DNA of 64,000 bases from NCBI GenBank assembly GCA_023667285.1, contig JAMPAK010000001.1, positions 706,349 to 770,348 of the forward strand, in the 5' to 3' direction. Source of the stretch: Muribaculaceae bacterium (GTDB taxonomy: Bacteria; Bacteroidota; Bacteroidia; Bacteroidales; Muribaculaceae). This document shows positions 16,851-25,777 of the stretch, piece by piece; within the stretch, counting starts at the first letter, position 1, and each line of letters opens with the position of its first letter. A program made the translations under genes and the position numbers. The notes below the pieces were generated by a model. The model did no database searches and had not been told where the DNA came from. It saw nothing but the letters and a program-made list of their open reading frames with translations.

Positions 16851-17873
16851 TTATTTCTCTTCAGTCTTCTCGACTGTCGGGAGTCCTATGCCTGGCTGAG
16901 GCACGGACGGGGGCATGGGCTTGGCCTCCCAGCCGAGGGCGCTTGCACCCAGGATGGCGGCGTCGGCCTCTTTGAGTTCGGAGATGAGGACTTTCACCTT
17001 CCCCTTGAACATGTTCATCATGTGTTTCTCCATCGACTCGCGGATAGGCTTCATGAGCAGGTCGCCGCTCTTTGCAAGGCCGCCGAAGAGGATGATGGCC
17101 TCGGGAGATGAGAACACTGTGAAGTCAGCAAAAGCCTCGCCGAGGATGTTGCCGGTGTAGTCGAAAATCTCTTTGGCGAGCTTGTCGCCCTTGACGGCTG
17201 CGTCATATACATCCTTGGATGTGATGCTGTCGAGGGGGATGTTGCGCAGGGCAGAGGGCTCTGAGCGAATCTCAAGGAACTCGCGGGCGGTGCGTGCCAC
17301 TCCGGTGGCGGAGCAGTATGCCTCGAGACATCCGGTGCGTCCGCATCCACAGAGGCGTCCATTGTTTCGCTTCATGATGACGTGACCCAGCTCGCCGGCA
17401 AAACCGTCGTGGCCATAGACCATCTGGCCGTTGATGACGATGCCTGAGCCTACGCCTGTGCCAAGGGTGATCATGATGAAATTCTTCATTCCTCGGGCGG
17501 CGCCATAAGTCATCTCACCGATGGCGGCGGCATTTGCATCATTTGTGATAGCCACGGGGATTCCAAACTTCTCGCTGACCATCTGGGCCAGGGGGAGTGG
17601 TGTGGGCCAGGGGATGTTGACGAGTTTCTCAATCATTCCGGTGTAGTAGTTGGCGTTAGGGGCGCCAATGCCTATGCCGGCCACCTTGTCTACAGCGTCG
17701 TTTGCCTCGATGAGACGTGTGAGTTCGGTGTGGAGCTCATCGAGATAATCGTTGATGTCAGCATGCTTGAGAGTCTTGATTGAAGAACTGGCTATCACGA
17801 CACCGCGGGCGTCAACGATGCCGAACACAGTATTGGTACCGCCTATATCGATACCCACTACATAGGGTTTCAT
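16851..17873 (-). CDS. ROK-family sugar kinase (glucokinase-like)
   Basis: A 340-residue cytoplasmic kinase of the ROK family, phosphorylating glucose or a related sugar with ATP. Seen motifs are the N-terminal GIDIGGTNTVFGIVD phosphate-binding loop, ITNDANAAAIGE with the catalytic aspartate, GTGVGSGIVING, and the zinc motif GELGHVIMK followed by CGCGRTGCLE. There is no N-terminal helix-turn-helix, so it is an enzyme rather than a ROK repressor. The C-terminus carries a proline-rich tail. It is a single-gene unit with its own promoter. The sugar specificity is inferred. Confidence 0.88.
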   Translation of the reverse strand: MKPYVVGIDIGGTNTVFGIVDARGVVIASSSIKTLKHADINDYLDELHTELTRLIEANDAVDKVAGIGIGAPNANYYTGMIEKLVNIPWPTPLPLAQMVSEKFGIPVAITNDANAAAIGEMTYGAARGMKNFIMITLGTGVGSGIVINGQMVYGHDGFAGELGHVIMKRNNGRLCGCGRTGCLEAYCSATGVARTAREFLEIRSEPSALRNIPLDSITSKDVYDAAVKGDKLAKEIFDYTGNILGEAFADFTVFSSPEAIILFGGLAKSGDLLMKPIRESMEKHMMNMFKGKVKVLISELKEADAAILGASALGWEAKPMPPSVPQPGIGLPTVEKTEEK

Positions 17874-17908
17874 AATTCGAAGATTTAGAGTTGGATGATA
17901 TATTTCCG

Positions 17909-17916
17909 CAAATATA
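17909..17916 (-). promoter_or_regulatory. -7 box of the ROK kinase gene
   Basis: Minus-strand TATATTTG, 35 nt before the ATG at 17873. No clear -33 TTTG was found. Confidence 0.5.
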
Positions 17917-17998
17917 ACAGAATTTTTGCGTCCTTGATCGCTAAATTTTAAAAAATTATCAAAAAAATAGTGTGAGAAACAAATTATGAGGGATTAAT

Positions 17999-18030
17999 TT
18001 TGTGCGTGTGTCTCAAAAAATGTAACTTTG
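17999..18030 (+). promoter_or_regulatory. Promoter of the Omp28-like gene
   Basis: TTTG at 17999-18002 and TAACTTTG at 18023-18030 with exactly 20 nt between. The leader to ATG 18082 is about 45 nt. Confidence 0.75.
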
Positions 18031-18081
18031 TGATTCCAATAGTTAGAATTAATAAACATAATTCATCCATAAGTTTCATTT

Positions 18082-20073
18082 ATGAAGAAATCTTTACTCA
18101 CACTCGTGGTCGGAATGGCCTTAGCGCTTACTGCTGGGGCTGCAGTGCCCGGAGCCGTCAGCGCACTACGCCCGTCAAAGGGACAGCCACAGGCTCAAGG
18201 CCACTTCCAGTTCATGCCTATTCAGGATGAGGCCAAGGCACCCATAGCCGCCCCACAGAAGGTCTCAGGCTCGCTGGACTACTCGCTGGCGGGAGAGCCT
18301 TACACTTGGCTGGGCTTCAACAATCTTGTGAAAGGAAACCAGATGGCCACGGCCTTTGAGATTACCCCCGAAGTTTCAAGCAAATTTGCCGGAGCTGAGA
18401 TCACGGCCATCTCCTTCTATACAGGAATCAATGGAAACACTAACAAGAATGACATACTGCTATACTCGGGATTCGTGACTGAGGGTGACCTGCCCACAGG
18501 CCCTGTGGCTGAAGGACAGACTGAGGTCACTCCAGTGTCTGAGAGCGGCATCTCTGCCACGCAGGCTCAGAAACTTTACACCATAAAACTAGCAAAGAGT
18601 GTGAAGATAGAGGCGGGGAAGCGCTATTATGTAGGCACACGCTTCACCATCGCTGCCTCTGCGGACTATCCTGTGGCCATCGACTATGAGCCGACCTCAA
18701 ATCTGGAGGGCGGTTGGTTTGCGGTACGTGCCAATGGCGACTCCTCCTGGCAGTGGGACAACCTTGCCTCCCAGTATGGCAACATCTGCCTGTCATGCAC
18801 CCTCACAGGTGGAGGGCTGCCTGAGAACTATGCCGTGGTGGCAGGAATCAACACCACACCGGTGGTGCGCTCAGGTGAGAAATTTGACATAGACATCACT
18901 GTGAAGAACGATGCCGCAAACACCGTGTCGTCAATCGAATATACATATAAGATTGGCGCGGCCGAGCCTGTGGCTAAGTCAGCCAATTTCTCTAAAGCGC
19001 TCAACTATGGCGAGACCGCTAGCGTGACTGTCAGTGGCGCCTCGACAACAGAGACAGGGATGGATGTCCCCGTGACCGTGACCGTCACCAAGGTGAACGG
19101 CTTGAAGAATAATGCCATCGAGGAGGGGGAGACCATGACAGAGACACTGTCAGTGATTCCGGCCGACAAGGGCTATACACGCAACGTGGTCATCGAGGAG
19201 GCTACCGGCAACTGGTGTCAGTGGTGTCCTTATGGCATGATTGTGATGGATCATATCCATTCGACATACACAGACGGGACGTTTGCCACCATCGCCGTCC
19301 ATGGCGGTTCGTCGACAGAGCCGATGCAGACCTCATCATATAATGGGTGGATGAACGCTTATATCAGCGGCTTCCCCACAGCCATCATCAACCGCATGTA
19401 TGAAGTTAGTCTCGGATATATGCAGGCCAGCAACGATGTAGACCAAATCTATAGTGCAATCCGAGACGTTCCCGGTCTCGTGGACCTCTCGATGGAGTGC
19501 CGCTGGGGTGACGCAGAGCAGAAGTCAGTGCAGTTTGACACCAAGACCTCCTATGTCTGGGACTATGACAAGGCTCCGGACTATCTGCTGTCGTATGTGA
19601 TAACCGAGAACAACGTGGGTCCATATAACCAGACCAATGGCCTGGCAGGACAGACCGGCAACTATGGCGGCTGGGAGAAGAAGGGACGCTCCGTGTCGAT
19701 GCTTTTTGAGGATGTGGCACGCATCCTGGACACCTTCGAGGGAATCCCCGGCAGTGTGCCCTCAGCCATTGTGGCAGGTCAGGAGTATGGGTTCACCCAC
19801 ATTGTCGACCTTCCCACCTCAGTCAAGTCAGCGGCAGAGATCACAGCAATCTGTATGGTCATCAACACCAAGACGGGCATAGTAGAGAATGTGAAGTATC
19901 TCCCGGCCTCACAGATCAAGGCTTATGATCCTTCGGGCATCACCGAGGCTGCTGTAGAGAAGGAAGATGCTCCCGTGGAGTATTTCAACCTGCAGGGCAT
20001 GCGCGTGGAGAATCCCGCAGGGGGTGTTTTCATCCGTCGCCAGGGCAATACTGTCACAAAGGTTGTGAAATAA
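18082..20073 (+). CDS. Omp28-like secreted protein with thioredoxin-type CxxC and T9SS-like C-terminus
   Basis: A 663-residue protein with a signal peptide (about 1-21). The middle region (about 365-560) matches Omp28-related outer membrane proteins of Bacteroidetes: VVIEEATGNWCQWCPYGM places a CxxC pair near 378-382 in a thioredoxin-like fold, followed by AVHGGSS and the cis-proline-like GFPTAIINR. The N-terminal 340 residues form beta-rich domains. The last 33 or so residues (VEYFNLQGMRV, GGVFIRRQG) resemble a type IX sorting domain. It is a monocistronic unit with a canonical promoter and a strong terminator. A redox function is possible from the CxxC but unproved. Confidence 0.75.
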   Translation: MKKSLLTLVVGMALALTAGAAVPGAVSALRPSKGQPQAQGHFQFMPIQDEAKAPIAAPQKVSGSLDYSLAGEPYTWLGFNNLVKGNQMATAFEITPEVSSKFAGAEITAISFYTGINGNTNKNDILLYSGFVTEGDLPTGPVAEGQTEVTPVSESGISATQAQKLYTIKLAKSVKIEAGKRYYVGTRFTIAASADYPVAIDYEPTSNLEGGWFAVRANGDSSWQWDNLASQYGNICLSCTLTGGGLPENYAVVAGINTTPVVRSGEKFDIDITVKNDAANTVSSIEYTYKIGAAEPVAKSANFSKALNYGETASVTVSGASTTETGMDVPVTVTVTKVNGLKNNAIEEGETMTETLSVIPADKGYTRNVVIEEATGNWCQWCPYGMIVMDHIHSTYTDGTFATIAVHGGSSTEPMQTSSYNGWMNAYISGFPTAIINRMYEVSLGYMQASNDVDQIYSAIRDVPGLVDLSMECRWGDAEQKSVQFDTKTSYVWDYDKAPDYLLSYVITENNVGPYNQTNGLAGQTGNYGGWEKKGRSVSMLFEDVARILDTFEGIPGSVPSAIVAGQEYGFTHIVDLPTSVKSAAEITAICMVINTKTGIVENVKYLPASQIKAYDPSGITEAAVEKEDAPVEYFNLQGMRVENPAGGVFIRRQGNTVTKVVK

Positions 20074-20114
20074 TCTGAGGGACGAACCATCCTGTATAAT
20101 ACAGACCCCATAAG

Positions 20115-20145
20115 GTCTCCCGGCTCAGCGCCGGGAGACTTTTTT
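20115..20145 (+). terminator. Intrinsic terminator after the Omp28-like gene
   Basis: Perfect 10-bp GC-rich stem (20115-20124 with 20130-20139), 5-nt loop, then six T. Confidence 0.9.
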
Positions 20146-20157
20146 AACAACTATTGT

Positions 20158-20189
20158 GTTGGTTGATTGAGAGAAAATGAGTAATTTTG
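20158..20189 (+). promoter_or_regulatory. Promoter of the PAP2 phosphatase gene
   Basis: GTTG at 20158-20161 and TAATTTTG at 20182-20189, spaced 20 nt. The leader to ATG 20226 is about 31 nt. Confidence 0.65.
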
Positions 20190-20225
20190 TACAATAAAAG
20201 AGTACTTACAACCAATCAATACCAA

Positions 20226-20855
20226 ATGACTTTAATCGAGACCATCGACACAGAGCTGCTGCTGTTTATCAACGGGCTGCACTGTGAAGCCATGGATATA
20301 TTCATGCTCACCATCACCAACAAGTGGTTTTGGGTGCCGTTCTATGTGCTTCTGCTTGTCTATGTCGTGAGGGAGAAGCGCACGGTGAGCGGAGCGCTGT
20401 GGTGTGTCGTGTCTATCGCTCTGGCCGTCACTCTGGCAGACCAGATAGGAGCCGGAGAGCTCCGCGAGAGTGTGGCGCGCCTGCGTCCGGCTAATCTTGA
20501 CAACCCTATATCACCGCTGGTGCATGTGGTGGACAACTATCGCGGGGGACGCTATGGCTTCCCATCGTGTCATGCCGCCAACTCGTTTGCTCTCGCGGTG
20601 TTCATGTGGCTCACGTTCCGCAAGAGGATTGTGGCGTGGGTGTTGTTCCCGTGGACATTGCTTCAATGCTACTCGAGGGCTTATCTGGGGGTGCATTATC
20701 CCGGCGACCTCCTCATGGGGGCTACGCTCGGGAGCCTGTGTGCCTGCGGGGTCTATTACATTCCACGCTATCTGAGCCCGGTCTTGACAAGCCGCATAGA
20801 GTTCATGGACTCGCTTGTGAGACGAGGATTTTTCGGGCGTCTGTCGGTAAATTGA
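20226..20855 (+). CDS. PAP2-family membrane phosphatase
   Basis: A 209-residue integral membrane protein with about five to six membrane segments. The tripartite phosphatase motif is present: the first part as RESVARLRPAN, the second as PSCHAANSFAL and the third as SRAYLGVHYPGDLLMG. Relatives dephosphorylate undecaprenyl diphosphate, phosphatidylglycerol phosphate or lipid A. The substrate is not resolved here. The start ATG 20226 follows the promoter; a longer open frame reaches 20187. It ends 25 nt before a terminator that also contains the next promoter. Confidence 0.85.
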   Translation: MTLIETIDTELLLFINGLHCEAMDIFMLTITNKWFWVPFYVLLLVYVVREKRTVSGALWCVVSIALAVTLADQIGAGELRESVARLRPANLDNPISPLVHVVDNYRGGRYGFPSCHAANSFALAVFMWLTFRKRIVAWVLFPWTLLQCYSRAYLGVHYPGDLLMGATLGSLCACGVYYIPRYLSPVLTSRIEFMDSLVRRGFFGRLSVN

Positions 20856-20880
20856 GAATTTTAACATAAAAAATCGAATA

Positions 20881-20918
20881 ATGCCTCCCCAGCCATTTGG
20901 TTGTGGGGGCATTTTTTT
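20881..20918 (+). terminator. Terminator of the PAP2 gene, carrying the next gene's -33 box in its loop
   Basis: GC-rich imperfect stem (GCC and CCCC pairing with GGGGGC), then seven T. The hairpin loop contains TTTG (20896-20899), which is the -33 element for the PL11 gene. Confidence 0.75.
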
Positions 20919-20927
20919 GTAACTTTG
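20896..20927 (+). promoter_or_regulatory. Promoter of the PL11 lyase gene, merged with the upstream terminator
   Basis: TTTG at 20896-20899 in the terminator loop and TAACTTTG at 20920-20927, immediately after the T-tract, spaced exactly 20 nt. The leader to ATG 20976 is about 43 nt. Confidence 0.75.
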
Positions 20928-20975
20928 TGGGCGACAATATTATAAAATTTAAAAAATTTAACCTTAATTAGATAC

Positions 20976-23945
20976 ATGAAGAAGATTTCCTCTGCTATTC
21001 TTGCTCTGGCACTGGCAGCAGGCACCGCACAGGCGGCTTTTCCTATTGCGGAGAAGCTTGACCGTGGCGTTGTGGCTGTGAAGACTGCCTCGGGCACATT
21101 CATCTCATGGCGCTCGCTTACCGCCGATGATGCAAACATGACCTTCGACGTTTATCGCGACGGCACAAAAGTTAACGCCGAGCCTATCACGGCCGGAACC
21201 AACCTCGCCGACGGCGCCGGGACAGCCTCATCAAAATATGTGGTGAAGGCACTTGTAAACGGCACAGTCGTGGAGACCTCTCCCGAAACCTCAGTTGAGG
21301 CTGATGTATATCGCCGCCTCACGCTCGACCGCCCCACAGCGTCGGGCTGCACATATACCCCCAACGACATGTCGGTGGGCGATATTGACGGCGACGGCAA
21401 GTATGAGCTCTTTGTGAAGTGGGATCCCTCCAACTCACACGACAACTCTGAGGAAGGCAAGACCGGGAATGTCTTCATTGACTGCTATACCTTTGACGGC
21501 AAGAAGCTCTGGCGCATCGACCTGGGACAGAATATCCGCGCCGGCGCCCACTACACACAGTTCATGGTCTATGACTTTGACCTTGACGGGAAGGCCGAGA
21601 TGATCTGCAAGACCGCTCCCGGCACCAAGGATGCAACCGGCAAGAACGTGATTATGGGCTCTGACGACCCCACGAAGTCATGGGTCAACTCCAAGGGCCA
21701 TATCATCGACGGACCCGAGTATCTCACCGTGTTTGACGGCAAGACAGGCGCTGAGATCAACACCATCGCCTATAATCCTCCCCGCACCGCCCATGCGTTC
21801 TCATCAGCAGGATGGGGCGACTCTTATGGCGGCCGCTCGGAGCGCTATCTTGCAGGCGTGGCCTATCTTGACGGTGTGACCCCCTCGGCTGTGTTCTGCC
21901 GTGGATATTACACCCACTCATATCTCTGGGCTGTCGACTATAAGAACGGCAAGCTGACAGAGCGCTGGCTCCACGCATCGACAAGCAAGGGGAAGGGCGC
22001 ATATGGTGAGGGCGCACACTCTCTGACCGTGGGCGACTGTGACGGCGACGGCTTTGACGAAATCGTCTATGGCTCAGCCGCCATCGACCACGACGGCAGC
22101 CTACTCTACCGCACCGGAGGCGGACACGGCGATGCCCTCCACCTCGGTGACTTCGACCCTGACCGCGAGGGACTGGAGGTCTTCATGGTCCATGAGGAGA
22201 AAGGCTCTGCATATCCCTATGACGCAGACTTCCGCGACGCCAAGACCGGCGAGGTGATCTGGAGTGTTAAGCAGTCAGGCAACGACATAGGCCGCGGCCT
22301 TGTGGCAGACCTCTCAGACAAGTGGCGCGGACATGAGGCTTGGCCCGGCACATATTATGACAACGGCACCAAGACAAACGCTACATTTGACTGCAAGGGG
22401 AATCTCCTTGTGAACAAGCGCGGCTCATCTTGCTTCCGCATCTACTGGGACGGTGACCTGCTCGATGAGCTCTATGACGGAAAATATGACTCGAATTCTA
22501 AAAAGGCATCGCCCGTCATCACAAAGCGCAATTCAACTCTGACCTCTGACCAGAAGACATGGTCGTTCTCAAAGTACAACGCACAGTCGTGCAACACCAC
22601 CAAGGCCACTCCCTGCCTGCAGGCCGACATCATGGGCGACTGGCGCGAGGAGCTCATCATGTGGGACTATGAGAATCCTGCTGACATCATGATCTTCACC
22701 ACAACAGAGACTTCAAAATATCGTGTCCCCTGTCTGATGGAGGACCACAACTACCGTCTGGCCATCGCATGGCAGAACACCGGCTACAACCAGCCCCCTC
22801 ACCTTGGCTACAACCTCGCAGCCGAGTACTCAAACGACCCCTCTATCAAGATCACAGAGGGTCAGCTGAACCAGGCTGTTGAGCTCGGTTTCCCCATCGC
22901 CGCAATCTCCGGCACATGGGCCAAGGCAGAGACCGTCACCGCCACAGGTCTGCCCGAGGGTGTCTCCCTCAATGCTGACAATGGCTCGAAGACCTTCACC
23001 ATCACCGGCACACCGACCGCCGAGGGCAACTTCGCCTATAAACTCACTGCCACAGGTGAGGGCGGGACAACTTCTGTAGAGGGTTCGTTCACCGTAAGCG
23101 CCAAGATTGACCTGGAGCGTGTGGCCCACTTCTCGTTCGACCAGATCGGGTCGACCGTCACAAACCACGTTCAAGGTGAGGCCAAGGTGCATGGCAATCC
23201 CACCGCTGTCGAGGGTAAGGCTGCCGGGGCAATCAGCCTCAACGGAACTACAGACTACCTGACCCAGGAGGCTTATGACAAGATTCAGATGGGTATGTCG
23301 GATTTCACCATTGAGTTCCTCATGAAGTCGACCGACGATGCCGCTTATATCCTCCACAAGGGTTCCACAACCTCTGCGGATGCAGCCGGGGCCACCGGAA
23401 ACTGGATTGGCTTCGAGTATAAGAACGGCAATCTCAAGTTTGCCATCGACGACGATGCCCAGAAGTCAGAGGCAGCCTTTGCCGGCACCGACTACTTCAA
23501 CGGCCAGTGGCACCACATCGTGCTTGTGCGCGAGTCAGCCACCAAGACCCTGAAGGCCTATGCCGACGGTGTGCTTATGGCAGAGTCATCGGATGACACC
23601 GGCGCTGTCAATGACAACAACGAGCTCCTCGTGATCGGCAATGTCAACAATAAGTTTGACAACTTCTATGAGGGCGCGCTCGATGACTTCTCGATCTATC
23701 GCGGCGCCATGAGCGCCAACAAGGTCAAGGAGCGCTTCGACAGCTACTCCAACACCGGCATCATTGACATCAACTTCGACCCGGCCGCTCCCAAGCATCT
23801 CACACTCTACAATGCCATCAACGGCGTAGAGGTGGCTACGGGCGTGGGCGAGCCTGAGAATGTCACCACCGGAGTTGAGCCCGGCGTATATATCCTCGTG
23901 ATTGAGCAGGGCAATACCCGCTACATCTCAAAGATTAAACTCTAA
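20976..23945 (+). CDS. PL11 rhamnogalacturonan lyase with Ig-like, LamG and T9SS-like C-terminal domains
   Basis: A 989-residue secreted protein with a signal peptide (about 1-21). PL11 enzymes cleave the rhamnose-galacturonate backbone of rhamnogalacturonan I by beta-elimination. The catalytic beta-propeller spans about 22-620, starting AEKLDRGVVAVK and including the calcium-type repeat DIDGDGKYELFVKWDPSN and YDFDLDGKAEMICKTAPG. Residues about 630-710 form an Ig-like putative carbohydrate-associated domain (GLPEGVSLNADNG). Residues about 715-925 are a LamG/concanavalin-like domain (HFSFDQIG, FNGQWHHIVLV). The final 50 resemble a sorting domain (LTLYNAINGVEV, GVYILVIEQ). GH105 at 7618 would process its products. 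No SusC/SusD genes adjoin it. Confidence 0.88.
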   Translation: MKKISSAILALALAAGTAQAAFPIAEKLDRGVVAVKTASGTFISWRSLTADDANMTFDVYRDGTKVNAEPITAGTNLADGAGTASSKYVVKALVNGTVVETSPETSVEADVYRRLTLDRPTASGCTYTPNDMSVGDIDGDGKYELFVKWDPSNSHDNSEEGKTGNVFIDCYTFDGKKLWRIDLGQNIRAGAHYTQFMVYDFDLDGKAEMICKTAPGTKDATGKNVIMGSDDPTKSWVNSKGHIIDGPEYLTVFDGKTGAEINTIAYNPPRTAHAFSSAGWGDSYGGRSERYLAGVAYLDGVTPSAVFCRGYYTHSYLWAVDYKNGKLTERWLHASTSKGKGAYGEGAHSLTVGDCDGDGFDEIVYGSAAIDHDGSLLYRTGGGHGDALHLGDFDPDREGLEVFMVHEEKGSAYPYDADFRDAKTGEVIWSVKQSGNDIGRGLVADLSDKWRGHEAWPGTYYDNGTKTNATFDCKGNLLVNKRGSSCFRIYWDGDLLDELYDGKYDSNSKKASPVITKRNSTLTSDQKTWSFSKYNAQSCNTTKATPCLQADIMGDWREELIMWDYENPADIMIFTTTETSKYRVPCLMEDHNYRLAIAWQNTGYNQPPHLGYNLAAEYSNDPSIKITEGQLNQAVELGFPIAAISGTWAKAETVTATGLPEGVSLNADNGSKTFTITGTPTAEGNFAYKLTATGEGGTTSVEGSFTVSAKIDLERVAHFSFDQIGSTVTNHVQGEAKVHGNPTAVEGKAAGAISLNGTTDYLTQEAYDKIQMGMSDFTIEFLMKSTDDAAYILHKGSTTSADAAGATGNWIGFEYKNGNLKFAIDDDAQKSEAAFAGTDYFNGQWHHIVLVRESATKTLKAYADGVLMAESSDDTGAVNDNNELLVIGNVNNKFDNFYEGALDDFSIYRGAMSANKVKERFDSYSNTGIIDINFDPAAPKHLTLYNAINGVEVATGVGEPENVTTGVEPGVYILVIEQGNTRYISKIKL

Positions 23946-23969
23946 GTATTGTTTTAAATTTTGTCCATC

Positions 23970-24001
23970 GGGCCTTGGCGACAGTGATGTCCCCAAGGCC
24001 C
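23970..24001. terminator. Bidirectional terminator between PL11 and SemiSWEET genes
   Basis: Perfect 9-bp stem GGGCCTTGG / CCAAGGCCC with a 14-nt loop, followed by a short T run at 24006-24011. Confidence 0.7.
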
Positions 24002-24027
24002 ATCTGTTTTTCCACCTTTATAGGTTA

Positions 24028-24303
24028 TTATTTCTTCTTCCAGTGGTCGTTGTAGATCTTCATGCCGAACACAATGGCGGCGCAGATGGTGGTGATGATG
24101 TTTGTGATCATTAGGGGCCAGTTTCGCAGCATGGCGCCCTGAATGATAAAGAAGAACCCTCCCAGCCCCATTAGGAGGAAGGTTGGAAGTGCAATCCCGT
24201 CGGTGTCGCGGGTGCGAATGGTGTAGATGGCCTGAGGGAGATATCCGCACACCATGCATATGGCGGCGGCATAGCCTACGATGTTGATCCAGAGTGAGTC
24301 CAT
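24028..24303 (-). CDS. SemiSWEET-type PQ-loop transporter
   Basis: A 91-residue protein with three membrane segments. The PQ-loop signature GYLPQAIYTIRTRDTDGIALPT is about residues 20-40, followed by segments LLMGLGGFFFIIQGAML and MITNIITTICAAIVFGM. SemiSWEETs work as dimers and move sugars by facilitated diffusion. The ATG at 24303 is chosen because it gives the family N-terminus; a longer frame to 24348 adds a non-matching tail. It converges on the PL11 gene across a shared terminator, so a shared sugar role is possible but not shown. Confidence 0.82.
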   Translation of the reverse strand: MDSLWINIVGYAAAICMVCGYLPQAIYTIRTRDTDGIALPTFLLMGLGGFFFIIQGAMLRNWPLMITNIITTICAAIVFGMKIYNDHWKKK

Positions 24304-24374
24304 AGAGTTGTCTGAGTTAGTTTCAATTATAACAATCGAAAAGCCCAAATGTGTGATAACTCGGATTTTTATTG

Positions 24375-24382
24375 TAACTTTG
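24375..24382 (+). promoter_or_regulatory. -7 box of the DEAD-box helicase gene
   Basis: TAACTTTG, with a weak TGTG 19 nt upstream (24352-24355). The leader to ATG 24404 is about 15 nt. Confidence 0.6.
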
Positions 24383-24403
24383 CATTTTGAAAATTATGCT
24401 ACT

Positions 24404-25777
24404 ATGAGATTTGATGAGTTGGACCTGAGCGATGATGTGCTGGACGCTCTTGAGGCTATGAGATTCGGAGAGTGTACGCCAATCCAGGAGCAGGCCATCC
24501 CGATTATATTCGACAAACGAGACCTCATCGCCGTGGCCCAGACCGGAACCGGCAAGACTGCAGCATATCTTCTCCCCGTCATCGACATGCTTGCCGACCA
24601 GCCTGAGCCGGAGTCTGTGAGCTGCATAGTCATGGCGCCGACACGCGAGCTGGCACAGCAGATAGACCGCCAGCTCGAGGGGTTCTCCTATTATCTTCCC
24701 ATCTCGAGCGTGGCCATCTATGGAGGCACGGACGGCAAGGAATTCACACGCCAGCAGAATGGACTCAAGAAGGGGGCTGATGTGGTCATCGCCACCCCCG
24801 GGCGCCTCATAGCACATCTGCAGCTTGGGGGCATAGATCTGAGCAAGGTTCAATATTTCATACTCGACGAGGCTGACCGCATGCTCGACATGGGCTTCTT
24901 CGATGACATCATGCAGATTGTCAAGCATCTGCCTGAGGACAGGCAGACCCTCATGTTCTCGGCCACGATGCCTCCAAAGATACAGCAGCTGGCCAAGGCT
25001 ATCCTCCACGACCCTGCGGAGGTCAAGATTGCTGTGTCGAGACCGACGGAGAAGATAGCGCAGAGCGCATGTGTTGTATATGAGAATCAGAAGACACCGG
25101 TGCTACGCCATCTCTTCAAGACCATCAGCTCGCAGAGGGTGATAGTATTCGCCTCGTCAAAACTGAAGGTCAAGGATTTGGCCAAACAGTTGAGACAGAG
25201 TGGATGGAAGGTGGGCGAGATGCACTCAGACCTTGAGCAGGACCGCCGCGAGGAGGTGATGCTCGACTTCAGGGCCGGACGCATCGACATACTTGTGGCT
25301 ACAGACATCGTGGCCCGTGGCATCGACATCGACGACATCTCGCTTGTGGTGAACTATGATGTACCCCGTGAGGCCGAGGACTATGTGCACCGCATCGGGC
25401 GCACAGCCCGCGCAGGAGCGGGTGGGTCGGCCGTGACACTGGTAAGCGAGGGGGACATGCGATGGTTCGGGAATCTTGAGCGGTTCCTGGGCTATGAGGT
25501 GATGAAGCGTGAGCTTCCGGCGGACCTTGGCAGTGTACCTGTGTACGACCCAAAACGCCGTGCAGCCTCAAGGCGCCAGTCAGGCCGACCGCGCGGCGGA
25601 AACCAGAACAAAGGGCGAGGCGGGAGCCGCGGAGGCCACGGGAAGGGGCAGACACGCCCCACAGGAGACCGCCCGGGACATGAGAACTCCACTCCACGCG
25701 ACAAAGCCTCTAAGGAGGGGTCGCAGAAACGGACCAATCACCGCAATCACAAACGAAACAACAATCACAAGGAATGA
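24404..25777 (+). CDS. DEAD-box ATP-dependent RNA helicase (RhlE-like)
   Basis: A 457-residue RNA helicase for ribosome assembly or RNA turnover. All core motifs are seen: Q motif CTPIQEQAIP, AQTGTGKT, PTRELAQQ, TPGRL, DEAD, SAT, ARGID and HRIGRTAR. Residues about 385-457 form a basic tail rich in R, G, N and K (RGGNQNKGRGGSRGG), typical for RNA binding and probably unstructured. ATG 24404 follows the promoter; the frame is open further upstream to 24281. The stop overlaps the next gene by ATGA. Confidence 0.94.
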   Translation: MRFDELDLSDDVLDALEAMRFGECTPIQEQAIPIIFDKRDLIAVAQTGTGKTAAYLLPVIDMLADQPEPESVSCIVMAPTRELAQQIDRQLEGFSYYLPISSVAIYGGTDGKEFTRQQNGLKKGADVVIATPGRLIAHLQLGGIDLSKVQYFILDEADRMLDMGFFDDIMQIVKHLPEDRQTLMFSATMPPKIQQLAKAILHDPAEVKIAVSRPTEKIAQSACVVYENQKTPVLRHLFKTISSQRVIVFASSKLKVKDLAKQLRQSGWKVGEMHSDLEQDRREEVMLDFRAGRIDILVATDIVARGIDIDDISLVVNYDVPREAEDYVHRIGRTARAGAGGSAVTLVSEGDMRWFGNLERFLGYEVMKRELPADLGSVPVYDPKRRAASRRQSGRPRGGNQNKGRGGSRGGHGKGQTRPTGDRPGHENSTPRDKASKEGSQKRTNHRNHKRNNNHKE

